A model generated the notes under the pieces. That model saw nothing but the letters and a program-made list of their open reading frames with translations. It did no database searches and was not told the DNA's origin. A stretch of DNA of 64,000 nucleotides from Protaetiibacter intestinalis (GTDB taxonomy: Bacteria; Actinomycetota; Actinomycetes; Actinomycetales; Microbacteriaceae). Below, one piece after another: positions 42,307 to 51,642 of this stretch; positions within the stretch are counted from its first letter, which is position 1; every line of letters starts with the position of its first letter. The stretch spans positions 1,674,001-1,738,000 of the forward strand of contig NZ_CP032630.1 in assembly GCF_003627075.1 (NCBI RefSeq), in the 5' to 3' direction. The translations under genes were made by a program, and so were the position numbers.

Positions 42307-43278
42307 ATGCGCAAGTCCCTGTCGGTGGTCGCGCTCGGTGCGGCTGCCGCCCTCGCCCTGGCGGGTTGCTCGGGCCCCAGCACCACGCCCGGAGACACCA
42401 CCGCCCCCGACGACGGCGAACTGACCGCCGTCACCGTCGGCGTCATCCCCATCGTCGACGTCGCACCCATCTATCTGGGGGTGCAGAAGGGCTTCTTCGA
42501 GGAGGAGGGCCTCGACGTCACCCTCGAGCTCGCCCAGGGCGGCGCGGCCATCGTGCCCGCGGTCGTGTCGGGCGAGTACCAGTTCGGCTTCTCGAACCTG
42601 ACCTCGCTCATGCTCGCCCGCACCAACGACGTGCCGATCAAGGCCATCGCCGCCGGCAACTTCACGACGGGCGCCGAGCCCGACTTCGCCGCCGTCGTCG
42701 TGCCCGCCGACTCCGACATCCAGTCCGCCGCCGACCTCGCCGGTCACACCGTCGCCGTCAACACGCTCAACAACATCGGCGACTCGACCGTGCGCAACGT
42801 GGTCGAGCAGGACGGCGGCGACCCGTCGAGCCTGCAGTTCGTCGAGATGGGCTTCCCCGACATGCCGGCCGCGATCGCCGACCACCAGGTCGACGCCGCG
42901 TGGATCCTCGAGCCGCACCTCACCCGCGCCCTGCAGGCCGGTGCCCGCGTCGTGTCGTGGAACTACGCCGAGACCGACCCGAACCTCATGATCGCGTCGT
43001 ACTTCACGAGCGACCAGCTCATCGCATCCGACCCCGACCTCGTCGACGCGTTCATCTCCGCGATGAACAAGTCGCTCGAGTACGCCGAGGCGAACCCCGA
43101 CGAGACCCGGGCCGCCCTCGACGAGTACACCGAGATCGACCCGGCCGTGAAGGAGGCCATGGTGATGCCGCGGTTCAGCTCCGAGTTCACCTCGGACTCG
43201 TTCCAGCTGCTCGCCGACCTCGCGCTGAAGTACGGCCTCGTCACCGATCCGATCGACGTGAGCGCCGTCATCAAGTGA
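42307..43278 (+). CDS. NitT/TauT-type ABC transporter substrate-binding lipoprotein
   Basis: Extracellular binding lipoprotein of 323 aa, NMT1/SsuA-like fold. The lipobox is LALAGC; VTVGVIPIVDVAPIYLGVQKGFFEEEGLDVTLE is the family opening, followed by GGAAIVPAVVSGEYQFGFSN and DMPAAIADHQVDAAWILEPH. A strong AAAGGAG precedes the ATG at 42307. It heads a gene string running without a break into the pca/pob genes, so the likely ligand is an aromatic acid such as 4-hydroxybenzoate. Such NitT/TauT-type importers carry phthalate in Rhodococcus, which makes this plausible. Thiamine-precursor or sulfonate binding, common for the family, has no contextual support here. Confidence 0.88.
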   Translation: MRKSLSVVALGAAAALALAGCSGPSTTPGDTTAPDDGELTAVTVGVIPIVDVAPIYLGVQKGFFEEEGLDVTLELAQGGAAIVPAVVSGEYQFGFSNLTSLMLARTNDVPIKAIAAGNFTTGAEPDFAAVVVPADSDIQSAADLAGHTVAVNTLNNIGDSTVRNVVEQDGGDPSSLQFVEMGFPDMPAAIADHQVDAAWILEPHLTRALQAGARVVSWNYAETDPNLMIASYFTSDQLIASDPDLVDAFISAMNKSLEYAEANPDETRAALDEYTEIDPAVKEAMVMPRFSSEFTSDSFQLLADLALKYGLVTDPIDVSAVIK

Positions 43279-44084
43279 CCGATCTCCGGCTCAGCCGCCG
43301 CGCCGCCGCGCCGGGCGTCCCCTCGTGGGCGCTCGGCGTGGCGGGGGTGGCCACCTTCCTCCTCCTGGCCGAACTGCTGCCGCGGATCGGCGTCGTCGAC
43401 GCGCGCTTCACCCCGCCCGCGTCGGAGGTGTTCCTCGCGCTCGTGCGGCAGGCCTCGGATGCGGCCTTCTGGCTGGCCCTACTGCACACGATCGTGACGT
43501 GGGGCGCCGGCCTCGCCATCGCGCTCCTCGCGGGCATCGCGCTCGGCGTGCTGTTCGGCACCGTGCGCTTCCTGCGGGAGTTCACCGCATCCACCATCGA
43601 GTTCCTCCGGCCGGTGCCGTCGGTGGCGCTCCTCCCGGTCGCCGTGCTGCTGCTCGGCACCGGCATGGCATCCACGATCTTCCTCGTCGTCTACGCGGCC
43701 TTCTGGCAGGTGCTCATCCAGGTGATGGCGGGCGTGCAGGACGTCGACCCGGTCGCCGCCGACACGGCGCGCTCCTACCGCTTCGGACTGTGGCGGCGCA
43801 TCCGCACGGTCGTCTGGCCGACCGCCCTGCCCTACGCGATGACGGGACTGCGGCTCGCGGCCTCGGTCGCCCTCATTCTCACCGTCACCGGCGAGCTGCT
43901 CATCAGCTTCGACGGCATCGGCGGCCGCCTCGAGGTGGCGCGCCAGTCCGGCGCCGTCGCCTCCATGTACGCCTACGTCTTCGTCGCGGCGCTGCTCGGC
44001 CTCGCCGTCAACCTGCTCGCCCGGCGCTTCGAGAGCTCCGTGCTGTTCTGGCATCCCTCGATCCGCGGGGAGGTGGCGGCATGA
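43275..44084 (+). CDS. NitT/TauT-type ABC transporter permease 1
   Basis: Membrane subunit of 269 aa. First segment near residues 18-38, five or six segments overall, and the family loop AADTARSYRFGLWRRIRTVVWPTALPYAMTGLR preceding SVALILTVTGEL. The GTG start overlaps the stop of the binding-protein gene (GTGA) and the gene ends in an ATGA overlap with permease 2. Having two different permeases indicates a heterodimeric channel. Confidence 0.9.
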   Translation: MTDLRLSRRAAAPGVPSWALGVAGVATFLLLAELLPRIGVVDARFTPPASEVFLALVRQASDAAFWLALLHTIVTWGAGLAIALLAGIALGVLFGTVRFLREFTASTIEFLRPVPSVALLPVAVLLLGTGMASTIFLVVYAAFWQVLIQVMAGVQDVDPVAADTARSYRFGLWRRIRTVVWPTALPYAMTGLRLAASVALILTVTGELLISFDGIGGRLEVARQSGAVASMYAYVFVAALLGLAVNLLARRFESSVLFWHPSIRGEVAA

Positions 44085-44887
44085 CGGGCACCCGGCGGAT
44101 CGCGTGGCGCGTGCTCATGATCGTCGCGCTGCCGGCGATCCTGTTCGCGGCGTGGTGGTTCGGTTCCGCGAACTCCACCAACTTCCTGAACCCGCCGCTG
44201 TCGAGGATCCTCGAGCAGTACGCCAAGTTCTGGTTCTCGGGCGACAGCTGGAGCGACTGGCCCATCATCACCGAGACGGTGCCCGGCCTCACCCGGCTGT
44301 TCCTCGGCTACGCCTCGGCGCTCGTCGTCGGCATCGTGCTGGGCGTCGCGATCGGCTCCTCGCGGGCCCTGCGCGCCTACGTCGAGCCGGTGCTCGAGCT
44401 GTTCCGCGCGATCCCGCCGCCCATCCTGGTGCCGATCTTCACGCTGTTCCTCGGCATCGGCGACGAGATGCGGATCGCGGTCATCGCGATGGGCGCGCTG
44501 TGGCCGATCCTGCTCAACACCGTGGAGGGCGTGCGCGGGCTGGACCCCGTGCTGCGCGACACCGCGAAGGCGTACCGGATCGGCGGCGTGCGCCGCATCA
44601 CGCAGCTCGTGCTGCCGGGCGCGAGCCCGCAGATCGTCACGGGCGCGCGGCAGGCGCTGTCGATCGCGATCATCCTCATGGTGATCAGCGAGATGTTCAC
44701 GGCCGTCGACGGCCTCGGCTTCACGATCGTGAGCTTCCAGCGCAGCTTCGCCATCCCGGCGATGTGGAGCGGCGTCATCCTGCTGGGCCTGCTCGGCGTG
44801 CTGCTCTCCCTTCTCTTCAAGGTGATCACGGATCGCGTGCTCGCCTGGTACCACGGCTACCTGCAGTCCCAGCGCGGAGGCAATTGA
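44081..44887 (+). CDS. NitT/TauT-type ABC transporter permease 2
   Basis: Second membrane subunit, 268 aa, homologous to permease 1. The ATPase-contact loop is LRDTAKAYRIGGVRRITQLVLPGASPQIVTGARQALS, followed by the segment IAIILMVISEMFTA. It is coupled to permease 1 by ATGA and followed one base later by the ATPase gene. Confidence 0.9.
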   Translation: MTGTRRIAWRVLMIVALPAILFAAWWFGSANSTNFLNPPLSRILEQYAKFWFSGDSWSDWPIITETVPGLTRLFLGYASALVVGIVLGVAIGSSRALRAYVEPVLELFRAIPPPILVPIFTLFLGIGDEMRIAVIAMGALWPILLNTVEGVRGLDPVLRDTAKAYRIGGVRRITQLVLPGASPQIVTGARQALSIAIILMVISEMFTAVDGLGFTIVSFQRSFAIPAMWSGVILLGLLGVLLSLLFKVITDRVLAWYHGYLQSQRGGN

Positions 44888-44888
44888 C

Positions 44889-45725
44889 ATGACCCGGACA
44901 GACTCCCTCCACGCCGAGGCGGCGACCCTCGAGGTCGCGGGCCTGCGCAAGGTGTACACCGGCCGCGGCGAGCCCGTCGAGGCGATCGCCCAGCTCGACT
45001 TCACGGTGCCCGCCGGCCAGTTCGTGTGCGTCGTCGGCCCCTCGGGGGCCGGCAAGACGACGCTGCTGCGGACCCTCGCGGGCCTGCTGTCCGCGACCGA
45101 GGGCACCGTCTCGCTCGGCGGCACGGCCGTCGTCGGCCCGCCGCCCGGCCTCGCCGTGGTGCTGCAGGAGTACGGCCGCTCGCTCTTCCCGTGGAAGTCG
45201 GTGGCCGACAACGTCGAGCTGCCGCTCAAGGAGAAGCGCGTGCCGAAGGCGCGCCGGCAGGAGCTCGTGCGCGACAGCCTCGAGGCGGTGGGCCTCACGG
45301 AGGCCGCCGCGCAGTACCCGTGGCAGCTCTCGGGCGGCATGCAGCAGCGCGTCGCGATCGCCCGCGCGATCGCCTACGAGCCGCAGGTGCTGCTCATGGA
45401 CGAACCCTTCGCGGCGGTCGACGCCCAGACCCGGTTCGACCTCGAGGATCTGGTGCGCTCGCTCTGGAAGCGGCTCGGCATCACGGTCGTCTTCGTGACC
45501 CACGACATCGACGAGTCGGTGTACCTCGCCGAGCGGGTGCTCGTGCTCTCGGGGCGCCCCACGGTGCTGCTCGAGGACGTCGCGATCGACCTCGGCGACG
45601 AGCGCGACCAGCTCGAGACGCGCTCGCATCCGGAGTTCGCGCGGCTGCGCACGCACGTCTACGAACTCGTGCAGGCGGCCAAGCGCGGCGTGCGCTCGGT
45701 GGCCGAGGCGGAGCTCTCGCACTGA
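44889..45725 (+). CDS. NitT/TauT-type ABC transporter ATP-binding protein
   Basis: Cytoplasmic ATPase of 278 aa. Walker [15 protein letters not shown], signature [15 protein letters not shown] and Walker [17 protein letters not shown] are all intact, with the switch His in [13 protein letters not shown] precedes the ATG. It completes a full importer (binding protein, two permeases, ATPase). The IclR regulator starts 8 bases after its stop codon. Confidence 0.93.
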   Translation: MTRTDSLHAEAATLEVAGLRKVYTGRGEPVEAIAQLDFTVPAGQFVCVVGPSGAGKTTLLRTLAGLLSATEGTVSLGGTAVVGPPPGLAVVLQEYGRSLFPWKSVADNVELPLKEKRVPKARRQELVRDSLEAVGLTEAAAQYPWQLSGGMQQRVAIARAIAYEPQVLLMDEPFAAVDAQTRFDLEDLVRSLWKRLGITVVFVTHDIDESVYLAERVLVLSGRPTVLLEDVAIDLGDERDQLETRSHPEFARLRTHVYELVQAAKRGVRSVAEAELSH

Positions 45726-45733
45726 TCGGCACG

Positions 45734-46552
45734 ATGATGACCATGGAAGACACCACCCTCGCCCCGGATGAGCCGGTGCGTTCGGCCGAGTTCGTGCAGT
45801 CGCTCGAGCGGGGTCTCGCGGTCATCCGCGCCTTCGACGCGCGGCGGCCCTCGCTCACGCTGAGCGAGGTCGCCAAGGAGACGGGCCTCAGCCGCGCCGC
45901 GGCGCGGCGCTTCCTGCTGACGCTCGTCGAGCTCGGCTACGTCGGCACCGACGGGCGCGAGTTCGCGCTGCGGCCGCGTGTGCTCGAGCTCGGGCACGCC
46001 TACCTCTCGAGCCTGTCGCTGCCCGAGATCGCGGAGCCGCACATCAAGCGGCTCGCGACGGAGGTGGGGGAGTCGACCTCGGTCGCCGTCCTCGATGGGC
46101 AGGACATCGTCTACGTCGGGCGCTACGCGACCTACCGCATCATGTCCGCGTCGATCCGGGTCGGTACGCGCTTCCCCGCGTTCGCCACCTCGATGGGGCG
46201 CGCGATCCTCGGCTCCCTGCCGGACGCCGAGCGCGAGGCCTTCCTCGCGACGGTCGAGCTGCCGGAGCTCACGCCGCACACCGTGCGCGACGTCGGCGCC
46301 CTGCGCGCCGAGCTCGCGCGGGTGCCCGAGCAGGGCTACGCGCTCGTCGACCAGGAGCTCGAGGAGGGGCTGCGCTCGATCGCCGCACCGCTGCGCGACG
46401 CCTCGGGCGCCGTCGTCGCGGCCGTCAACGTCTCGGCGCCGGTGCGACGCGGTGACGTCGCCGAGATCCTCGCCGACATCCTGCCCGCACTGAAGCGCGC
46501 GGCATCCGACATCGAGGCCGACCTCGAGCGCACGGGGGTGCGGGTGCGATGA
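45734..46552 (+). CDS. pcaR: IclR-family regulator of the beta-ketoadipate genes (PcaR/PcaU type)
   Basis: Regulator of about 272 aa. The winged helix-turn-helix (FVQSLERGLAVIRAFDARRPSLTLSEVAKETGLSRAAARRFLLTL) is followed by an IclR effector domain (PHIKRLATEVGESTSVAVLDGQDIVYVGR; YALVDQELEEGLRSIAAPLRD). FVQSLERGLAVI is typical of the PcaR/PcaU/PobR branch, which senses beta-ketoadipate or protocatechuate. It lies inside the operon it probably controls, and its stop overlaps the thiolase start. The start is uncertain among ATGs at 45734, 45737 and 45743; none has a good ribosome site. Confidence 0.87.
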   Translation: MMTMEDTTLAPDEPVRSAEFVQSLERGLAVIRAFDARRPSLTLSEVAKETGLSRAAARRFLLTLVELGYVGTDGREFALRPRVLELGHAYLSSLSLPEIAEPHIKRLATEVGESTSVAVLDGQDIVYVGRYATYRIMSASIRVGTRFPAFATSMGRAILGSLPDAEREAFLATVELPELTPHTVRDVGALRAELARVPEQGYALVDQELEEGLRSIAAPLRDASGAVVAAVNVSAPVRRGDVAEILADILPALKRAASDIEADLERTGVRVR

Positions 46553-47730
46553 CCGCCGCGTTCCTCTACGACGCCGTGCGCACGCCGTTCGGCCGCTACG
46601 GCGGCGCGCTCGCGGGGGTGCGTCCCGACGACCTCGCCGCCTTCGTGCTCGGCGAGCAGCTGCGACGCGCCCCGGGGCTCGACCCGGCGCTCGTCGACGA
46701 CGTGATCTTCGGCAACGCGAACGGCGCGGGCGAGGAGAATCGCGACGTCGCCCGGATGGCGGTGCTGCTCGCGGGGCTGCCGCTCACCGTGCCGGGCGTG
46801 ACCGTCAACCGGCTGTGCGGCTCGAGCCTCGAGGCGGCGATCCAGGCGGCACGGGCGATCGAGTCGGGCGACGCGCGCGTCGTCGTGGCGGCGGGCGTCG
46901 AGTCGATGAGCCGTGCCCCCTGGGTGCTGCCGAAGCCGCAGAAGGCGTTCCCCTCGGGCGACGCGCAGCTCGTCTCGACGACGCTCGGCTGGCGACTCGT
47001 GAACCCGCGGATGCAGCCCGACTTCACCGTCTCGCTCGGCGAGGCGACCGAGCGGCTGCGCGAGAGGCACGGCATCGACCGGGAGCGTCAGGACGCCTTC
47101 GCGCTGCGCAGCCACCGTCTCGCCCACGAGGCGTGGGAGGCGGGGTGCTACGACGGGCTCGTGACCCCGTACCCGGATGCCGCACTCGCGCGGGACGAGG
47201 GCATCCGCGCCGACAGCTCGGCCGAGAAGCTCGCCTCCCTCGCGCCCGTGTTCCGACCGGACGGCACCGTCACCGCCGGCAACGCCTCGCCGCTCAACGA
47301 CGGCGCGGCCGCGACGCTCATCGGCGCGGAGGACGCGGCGGCCGCGATCGGCCGCGCGCCGCTCGCCCGCATCGCCTCACGCGCGGCGGTCGCGAACGAG
47401 CCGCAGTACTTCGGGGAGGCGCCCGTGCTCGCAGCCCGGCGCGCGCTCGCGAAGGCGGGGATCGGCTGGGGCGACGTCGCCGCGGTCGAGCTCAACGAGG
47501 CCTTCGCCGCGCAGTCGCTCGCCTGCCTCGACCAGTGGGGGTGCGATCCGGAGATCGTCAACGCCTGGGGCGGCGCGATCGCGATCGGCCACCCGCTCGG
47601 CGCCTCGGGCGCGCGCGTGCTCGGCACCCTCGCCGCGCGACTGCGCGCGGAGGGCGGCCGCTACGGGGTCGCCGCGATCTGCATCGGCGTGGGCCAGGGT
47701 CTCGCCGTCGTGCTGGAGAACGTGTCATGA
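46549..47730 (+). CDS. pcaF: Beta-ketoadipyl-CoA thiolase
   Basis: Last step of the beta-ketoadipate pathway: cleaves beta-ketoadipyl-CoA with CoA to succinyl-CoA and acetyl-CoA. Thiolase of 393 aa with nucleophile Cys90 (NRLCGSSLEA), GGAIAIGHPLGASGAR with the catalytic His, and the C-terminal CIGVGQG with the acid/base Cys. The ATG overlaps the pcaR stop. Start AFLYDAVRTPFGRYGG is typical of PcaF. The operon makes the pca assignment much stronger than generic acetyl-CoA acetyltransferase. Confidence 0.95.
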   Translation: MTAAFLYDAVRTPFGRYGGALAGVRPDDLAAFVLGEQLRRAPGLDPALVDDVIFGNANGAGEENRDVARMAVLLAGLPLTVPGVTVNRLCGSSLEAAIQAARAIESGDARVVVAAGVESMSRAPWVLPKPQKAFPSGDAQLVSTTLGWRLVNPRMQPDFTVSLGEATERLRERHGIDRERQDAFALRSHRLAHEAWEAGCYDGLVTPYPDAALARDEGIRADSSAEKLASLAPVFRPDGTVTAGNASPLNDGAAATLIGAEDAAAAIGRAPLARIASRAAVANEPQYFGEAPVLAARRALAKAGIGWGDVAAVELNEAFAAQSLACLDQWGCDPEIVNAWGGAIAIGHPLGASGARVLGTLAARLRAEGGRYGVAAICIGVGQGLAVVLENVS

Positions 47731-48458
47731 CGCGCATCGCCTCGGACCTGCTGGACGCCGTCGGCGAGATCGCCGACGGGTCGACCGTCATGATCTCGGG
47801 CTTCGGCGCCCCCGGTCAGCCGCTCGGGCTCATCGACGCGCTCATCGAGCAGGGGGCGTCCGGGCTCGAGATCGTCAGCAACAACGCCGGCAACGGCGAC
47901 TCGGGGATCGCGCGGCTCATCGAGCTGGGGCGCGTGCGCCGCGTGGTGTGCTCGTTCCCGCGGCAGCCCGACTCGTGGCACTTCGACGCCGCCTACCGCG
48001 CCGGGCGGGTCGAGCTGGAGCTCGTGCCGCAGGGCAATCTGGCCGAGCGCATCCGCGCGGCGGGCGCCGGCATCGGCGCCTTCTTCACCCCGACCGGCTT
48101 CGGCACGATCCTCGCCGAGGGCAAGGAGACGCGCGAGATCGACGGGCGCGGCTACGTGCTCGAGTTCCCGATCCGGGCGGATGTCGCCCTCATCAAGGCC
48201 GACCGCGCCGACACCGTGGGCAACCTCGTCTACCGCAAGACCGCGCGCAACTTCGGGCCCATCATGGCGGCGGCGGCGACCACGACGATCGCCGAGGTGA
48301 ACGAGGTCGTGCCGGCGGGCGGCATCGACCCGGAGGCCGTCGTGACGCCCGGCATCTACGTGCAGACCGTCGTCGTGATCGACGAGCGCACCGCCGCCGC
48401 CGAGCGCGCGGCCTCGCTCGCCTCCGCCGAGACCGCCGCCGGGGGGAGGGGCAGATGA
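47727..48458 (+). CDS. pcaI: 3-oxoadipate CoA-transferase subunit A
   Basis: With PcaJ, transfers CoA from succinyl-CoA to beta-ketoadipate. 243 aa, with the subunit A signature STVMISGFGAPGQPLGLIDALIEQG and the stretch GAFFTPTGFGT, then EFPIRADVALIKADRADTVGNLVYRKTARNF. Coupled by ATGA overlap to pcaF before it and pcaJ after it. Confidence 0.95.
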   Translation: MTRIASDLLDAVGEIADGSTVMISGFGAPGQPLGLIDALIEQGASGLEIVSNNAGNGDSGIARLIELGRVRRVVCSFPRQPDSWHFDAAYRAGRVELELVPQGNLAERIRAAGAGIGAFFTPTGFGTILAEGKETREIDGRGYVLEFPIRADVALIKADRADTVGNLVYRKTARNFGPIMAAAATTTIAEVNEVVPAGGIDPEAVVTPGIYVQTVVVIDERTAAAERAASLASAETAAGGRGR

Positions 48459-49132
48459 CCGCCGCCGTGACCGCACCGCTCAGCAAGGCGCAGCTCGCCG
48501 CACGCGTCGCCCAGGACATCCCTCGCGGGGCATACGTCAATCTCGGCATCGGCCTGCCCACGCTCGTCGCGAACCACCTCGCGCCGGATGCCGGGGTCAC
48601 CTTGCATACCGAGAACGGCATGTTGGGGATGGGGCCCGCCGCGCCCGCCGAGCTCATCGACCCCGACCTCGTCAACGCGGGCAAGATCCCGGTCACCGAG
48701 CTGCCGGGCGCCGCCTACTTCCACCAGGCCGACTCCTTCGCGATGATGCGCGGCGGCCACATCGACGTGTGCGTGCTCGGCGCCTTCGAGGTCTCGCTCG
48801 GCGGCGACCTCGCCAACTGGTCGGCGGGCGAGCCCGGCGCCATCCCCGCGGTCGGCGGCGCCATGGACCTCGCGGTCGGCGCCCGCGACACCTGGGTCAT
48901 GATGAATCTCCTCACCAAGGACGGGCGGCCGAAGCTGCTGCCCGCCTGCACCCTTCCGCTCACCGGGGTCGGATGCGTCACACGCGTCTACACCGACCTC
49001 GCGGTGATCGATGTCGGACCCCGCGCGGACGGCGCACACCCGGTCGTCGTCCGCGCGGTCCAGACCTTCGGGATCGGCCTCGCCGAGCTCGGAGAGCTGC
49101 TGGGCCTCCCCGTCGAGCAGGTGGCGCCGTGA
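48455..49132 (+). CDS. pcaJ: 3-oxoadipate CoA-transferase subunit B
   Basis: Catalytic partner of PcaI, 225 aa. The catalytic Glu lies in the family motif LHTENGMLGMGP. GAYVNLGIGLPTLVANHL and VSLGGDLANWS are further subunit B landmarks. The ATG at 48455 overlaps the pcaI stop and has a GGGAGG site inside the pcaI end. The stop overlaps the pobA GTG. Confidence 0.95.
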   Translation: MTAAVTAPLSKAQLAARVAQDIPRGAYVNLGIGLPTLVANHLAPDAGVTLHTENGMLGMGPAAPAELIDPDLVNAGKIPVTELPGAAYFHQADSFAMMRGGHIDVCVLGAFEVSLGGDLANWSAGEPGAIPAVGGAMDLAVGARDTWVMMNLLTKDGRPKLLPACTLPLTGVGCVTRVYTDLAVIDVGPRADGAHPVVVRAVQTFGIGLAELGELLGLPVEQVAP

Positions 49133-50310
49133 CCGAGCGCACCCGCGTCGCCGTGATCGGCGCCGGACCCGCCGGCCTGCTCCTCTCGCAGCTGCTGCAC
49201 GAGCGGGGCGTCGACCACGTCGTGCTCGAGTCGCGCTCCCGTGAGGAGATCCACACGACGCACCGGGCGGGCATCCTCGAGGCGGGCTCGGTGCGCGCGC
49301 TCGTCGAGCTCGGACTCGACCGGGTGATCCGCGAGGGCGACCGGCACGACGGCATCGACCTGCGCTTCGACGGCGAGATGCACCGCATCGACTTCCGCGA
49401 GCTCGTGGGCGAGTCGGTGTGGCTCTACCCGCAGACCGAGGTGTTCGCCGACCTCGCCGCGCGCCGCACCGAGCAGGGCGCCGACATCCGCTGGCAGACC
49501 TCGGTGGTCGAGATCCTCGACCACGACGGCGCGAACCCGGGCGTGCGCTGGCGCGACGCCGAGGGCCGCGAGGGCGAGCTGCGCGCGGAGCTGCTCGTCG
49601 GCGCCGACGGCTCGCGCTCGATCGCCCGGCACGCCTTCCCCGAGCAGCTGCGCCGCACCTGGGTGCACGAGTACCCCTACGCCTGGTTCGGCGTCATCGT
49701 CGAGGCGCCGCGCAGCGCCCCCGAGCTCGTCTACGCCGAATCCGAGCGCGGCTTCGCGCTCGTGAGCCAGCGCACCCCGACCCACCAGCGGCTGTACTTC
49801 CAGTGCGACCCGGACGAGGATCCGGATGCCTGGGACGACGCGCGCATCTGGACCGAACTGCAGGCGCGCGTCGCGGGCCCCGACGGCTTCCGCCTCGCGG
49901 AGGGGCCCGTCGAGGAGAAGACGGTGCTGCGCTTCCGCTCCTCCGTCGTCGAGCCGGTGCGGCACGGCCGCCTCGTGCTCGCGGGCGACGCCGCCCACAC
50001 CGTGCCGCCCACCGGCGCGAAGGGGCTCAACCTCGCCCTCGCCGACGTGCTCATCCTCGCCGAGGTGCTCGAGGGCTGGCTCGCGGGTGCCGGCGACGAC
50101 GCGCTCGACGAGTACGGCCGCCGCTCCTCGCGCCGGGTGTGGCGCGCGCAGAACTTCTCCGCCTGGATGAGCCGGATGCTGCACACGACCCCCGACGAGC
50201 CCGGCTTCGAGCGCCGCCGCCGGATCGCCGAGCTGCGCACGCTCGTGGAGTCGGAGGCGGGACGCCGCTACCTTGCGGAGGGATACACCGGATGGGAGAA
50301 CGTGCGATGA
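49129..50310 (+). CDS. pobA: 4-Hydroxybenzoate 3-monooxygenase
   Basis: FAD enzyme that hydroxylates 4-hydroxybenzoate to protocatechuate using NAD(P)H and oxygen. 393 aa, the usual PobA size. Dinucleotide motif VIGAGPAGLLL (about residues 9-19), PobA-specific ESRSREEIHTTHRAGILE, WLYPQTEVFADL, second FAD motif GADGSRS, and GDAAHTVPPTGAKGLNLALADV. The GTG start forms GTGA with the pcaJ stop. Its position between pcaJ and pcaH shows that the operon handles 4-hydroxybenzoate and not only protocatechuate. Confidence 0.96.
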   Translation: MTERTRVAVIGAGPAGLLLSQLLHERGVDHVVLESRSREEIHTTHRAGILEAGSVRALVELGLDRVIREGDRHDGIDLRFDGEMHRIDFRELVGESVWLYPQTEVFADLAARRTEQGADIRWQTSVVEILDHDGANPGVRWRDAEGREGELRAELLVGADGSRSIARHAFPEQLRRTWVHEYPYAWFGVIVEAPRSAPELVYAESERGFALVSQRTPTHQRLYFQCDPDEDPDAWDDARIWTELQARVAGPDGFRLAEGPVEEKTVLRFRSSVVEPVRHGRLVLAGDAAHTVPPTGAKGLNLALADVLILAEVLEGWLAGAGDDALDEYGRRSSRRVWRAQNFSAWMSRMLHTTPDEPGFERRRRIAELRTLVESEAGRRYLAEGYTGWENVR

Positions 50311-51101
50311 CGCCCGAACTCGAACCACAGGAGCGGCTGAGCGCCGAGATCGCCGAGCTGCACGCCGCCTACGACGCGGCCCGCGCGGCGGGCGCGCCGG
50401 CCGAGACCCGCCCGCGCCTCGACTTCGGCCCCTACCGCTCCTCGCTGCTGCGGCATCCCACGAAGGATCCGGTGCACGCCGACCCCGAGACGATCGAGCT
50501 GTTCTCGCCCGTGTTCGGCGAGCGCGACATCTCGCCGCTCGAGGCGGATCTCACCATCCAGCGCCGCGGCGAGCCGATCGGCGAGCGCATCGTGGTGCGC
50601 GGTCGCGTGATCGACGGCGACGGGCGCCCCGTGCGCCGCCAGCTCGTCGAGGTGTGGCAGGCGAACGCGGGCGGGCGCTACATCCACAAGCGCGACCAGC
50701 ATCCGGCGCCGCTCGACCCCAACTTCACGGGCGTCGGGCGCACCCTCACCGACGACGACGGCTGGTACGAGTTCGTCACCATCAAGCCGGGACCGTATCC
50801 GTGGCGCAACCACTACAACGCCTGGCGGCCCGCGCACATCCACTTCTCGCTGTTCGGCAGCGAGTTCACGCAGCGCATCGTGACGCAGATGTACTTCCCG
50901 GGCGACCCGCTGTTCCCGCTCGACCCGATCTACCAGTCGATCGTCGACCCGGCCGCCCGGGCCCGGCTCGTCGCGGAGTACGATCACGGCATCACGCGCC
51001 ACGAGTGGGCCACCGGCTACCGCTGGGACATCGTCCTCTCCGGCACCCGCCGCACGGTGTTCGAGCACGACCTGGCCGAGGAGCACGACGATGAGCACTG
51101 A
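50307..51101 (+). CDS. pcaH: Protocatechuate 3,4-dioxygenase beta subunit
   Basis: Iron-binding subunit of the intradiol ring-cleavage enzyme that turns protocatechuate into 3-carboxy-cis,cis-muconate. 264 aa. All four Fe(III) ligands are visible: Tyr125 (GRYIH), Tyr164 (PGPYPW), His177 and His179 (RPAHIHF). Coupled to pobA by ATGA and overlapping pcaG by 11 bases. Confidence 0.97.
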   Translation: MTPELEPQERLSAEIAELHAAYDAARAAGAPAETRPRLDFGPYRSSLLRHPTKDPVHADPETIELFSPVFGERDISPLEADLTIQRRGEPIGERIVVRGRVIDGDGRPVRRQLVEVWQANAGGRYIHKRDQHPAPLDPNFTGVGRTLTDDDGWYEFVTIKPGPYPWRNHYNAWRPAHIHFSLFGSEFTQRIVTQMYFPGDPLFPLDPIYQSIVDPAARARLVAEYDHGITRHEWATGYRWDIVLSGTRRTVFEHDLAEEHDDEH

Positions 51102-51642
51102 GCACGTGCCCACCCCGGGCCAGACGGTCGGGCCGTTCTTCGGCTTCGGGCTGCCGTTCGCGCGCGGCAACGAGCTCGTCGAGCCCGGCACCCCGGGCGC
51201 CGTGCGGCTGCACGGGCGGGTCGTCGACGGCGCGGGCGAGGGCATCCCCGACGCGCTCATCGAGCTCTGGCACGCCGCCCCCGACGGCACGATCCCGGAT
51301 GCCACGGGTCACCTGCTGCGCGACGGCACCTTCGCGGGCTTCGGCCGCGCCGAGACCGACCGCACGGGCGGCTTCTGGTTCCGCACCCTCGAGCCCGGCC
51401 CCACCGAGCCGGGGGCTGCGCCCTTCATCGCGGTCGCCGTGTTCGCGCGCGGGCTGCTCGACCGGCTGTTCACGCGCGCCTACCTGCCGGGCGAGGCGGC
51501 CGAGACCGACCCGTTCCTCGCGCGGCTCGACCCCGAGCGTCGCGACACGCTCGTCGCCGTCCGCGAGGACGACGGCTCGCTGCGCTTCGACATCCGCCTG
51601 CAGGGCGAGGGCGAGACCGTGTTCCTGGAGTTCGATGCCTGA
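51091..51642 (+). CDS. pcaG: Protocatechuate 3,4-dioxygenase alpha subunit
   Basis: Structural partner of PcaH, 183 aa, lacking the iron ligands as expected for alpha. PTPGQTVGPFFGFGLPF at the N-terminus and GRAETDRTGGFWFRTLEPGP are typical. The heavily overlapping arrangement with pcaH should ensure equal amounts of both subunits. Confidence 0.96.
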   Translation: MSTEHVPTPGQTVGPFFGFGLPFARGNELVEPGTPGAVRLHGRVVDGAGEGIPDALIELWHAAPDGTIPDATGHLLRDGTFAGFGRAETDRTGGFWFRTLEPGPTEPGAAPFIAVAVFARGLLDRLFTRAYLPGEAAETDPFLARLDPERRDTLVAVREDDGSLRFDIRLQGEGETVFLEFDA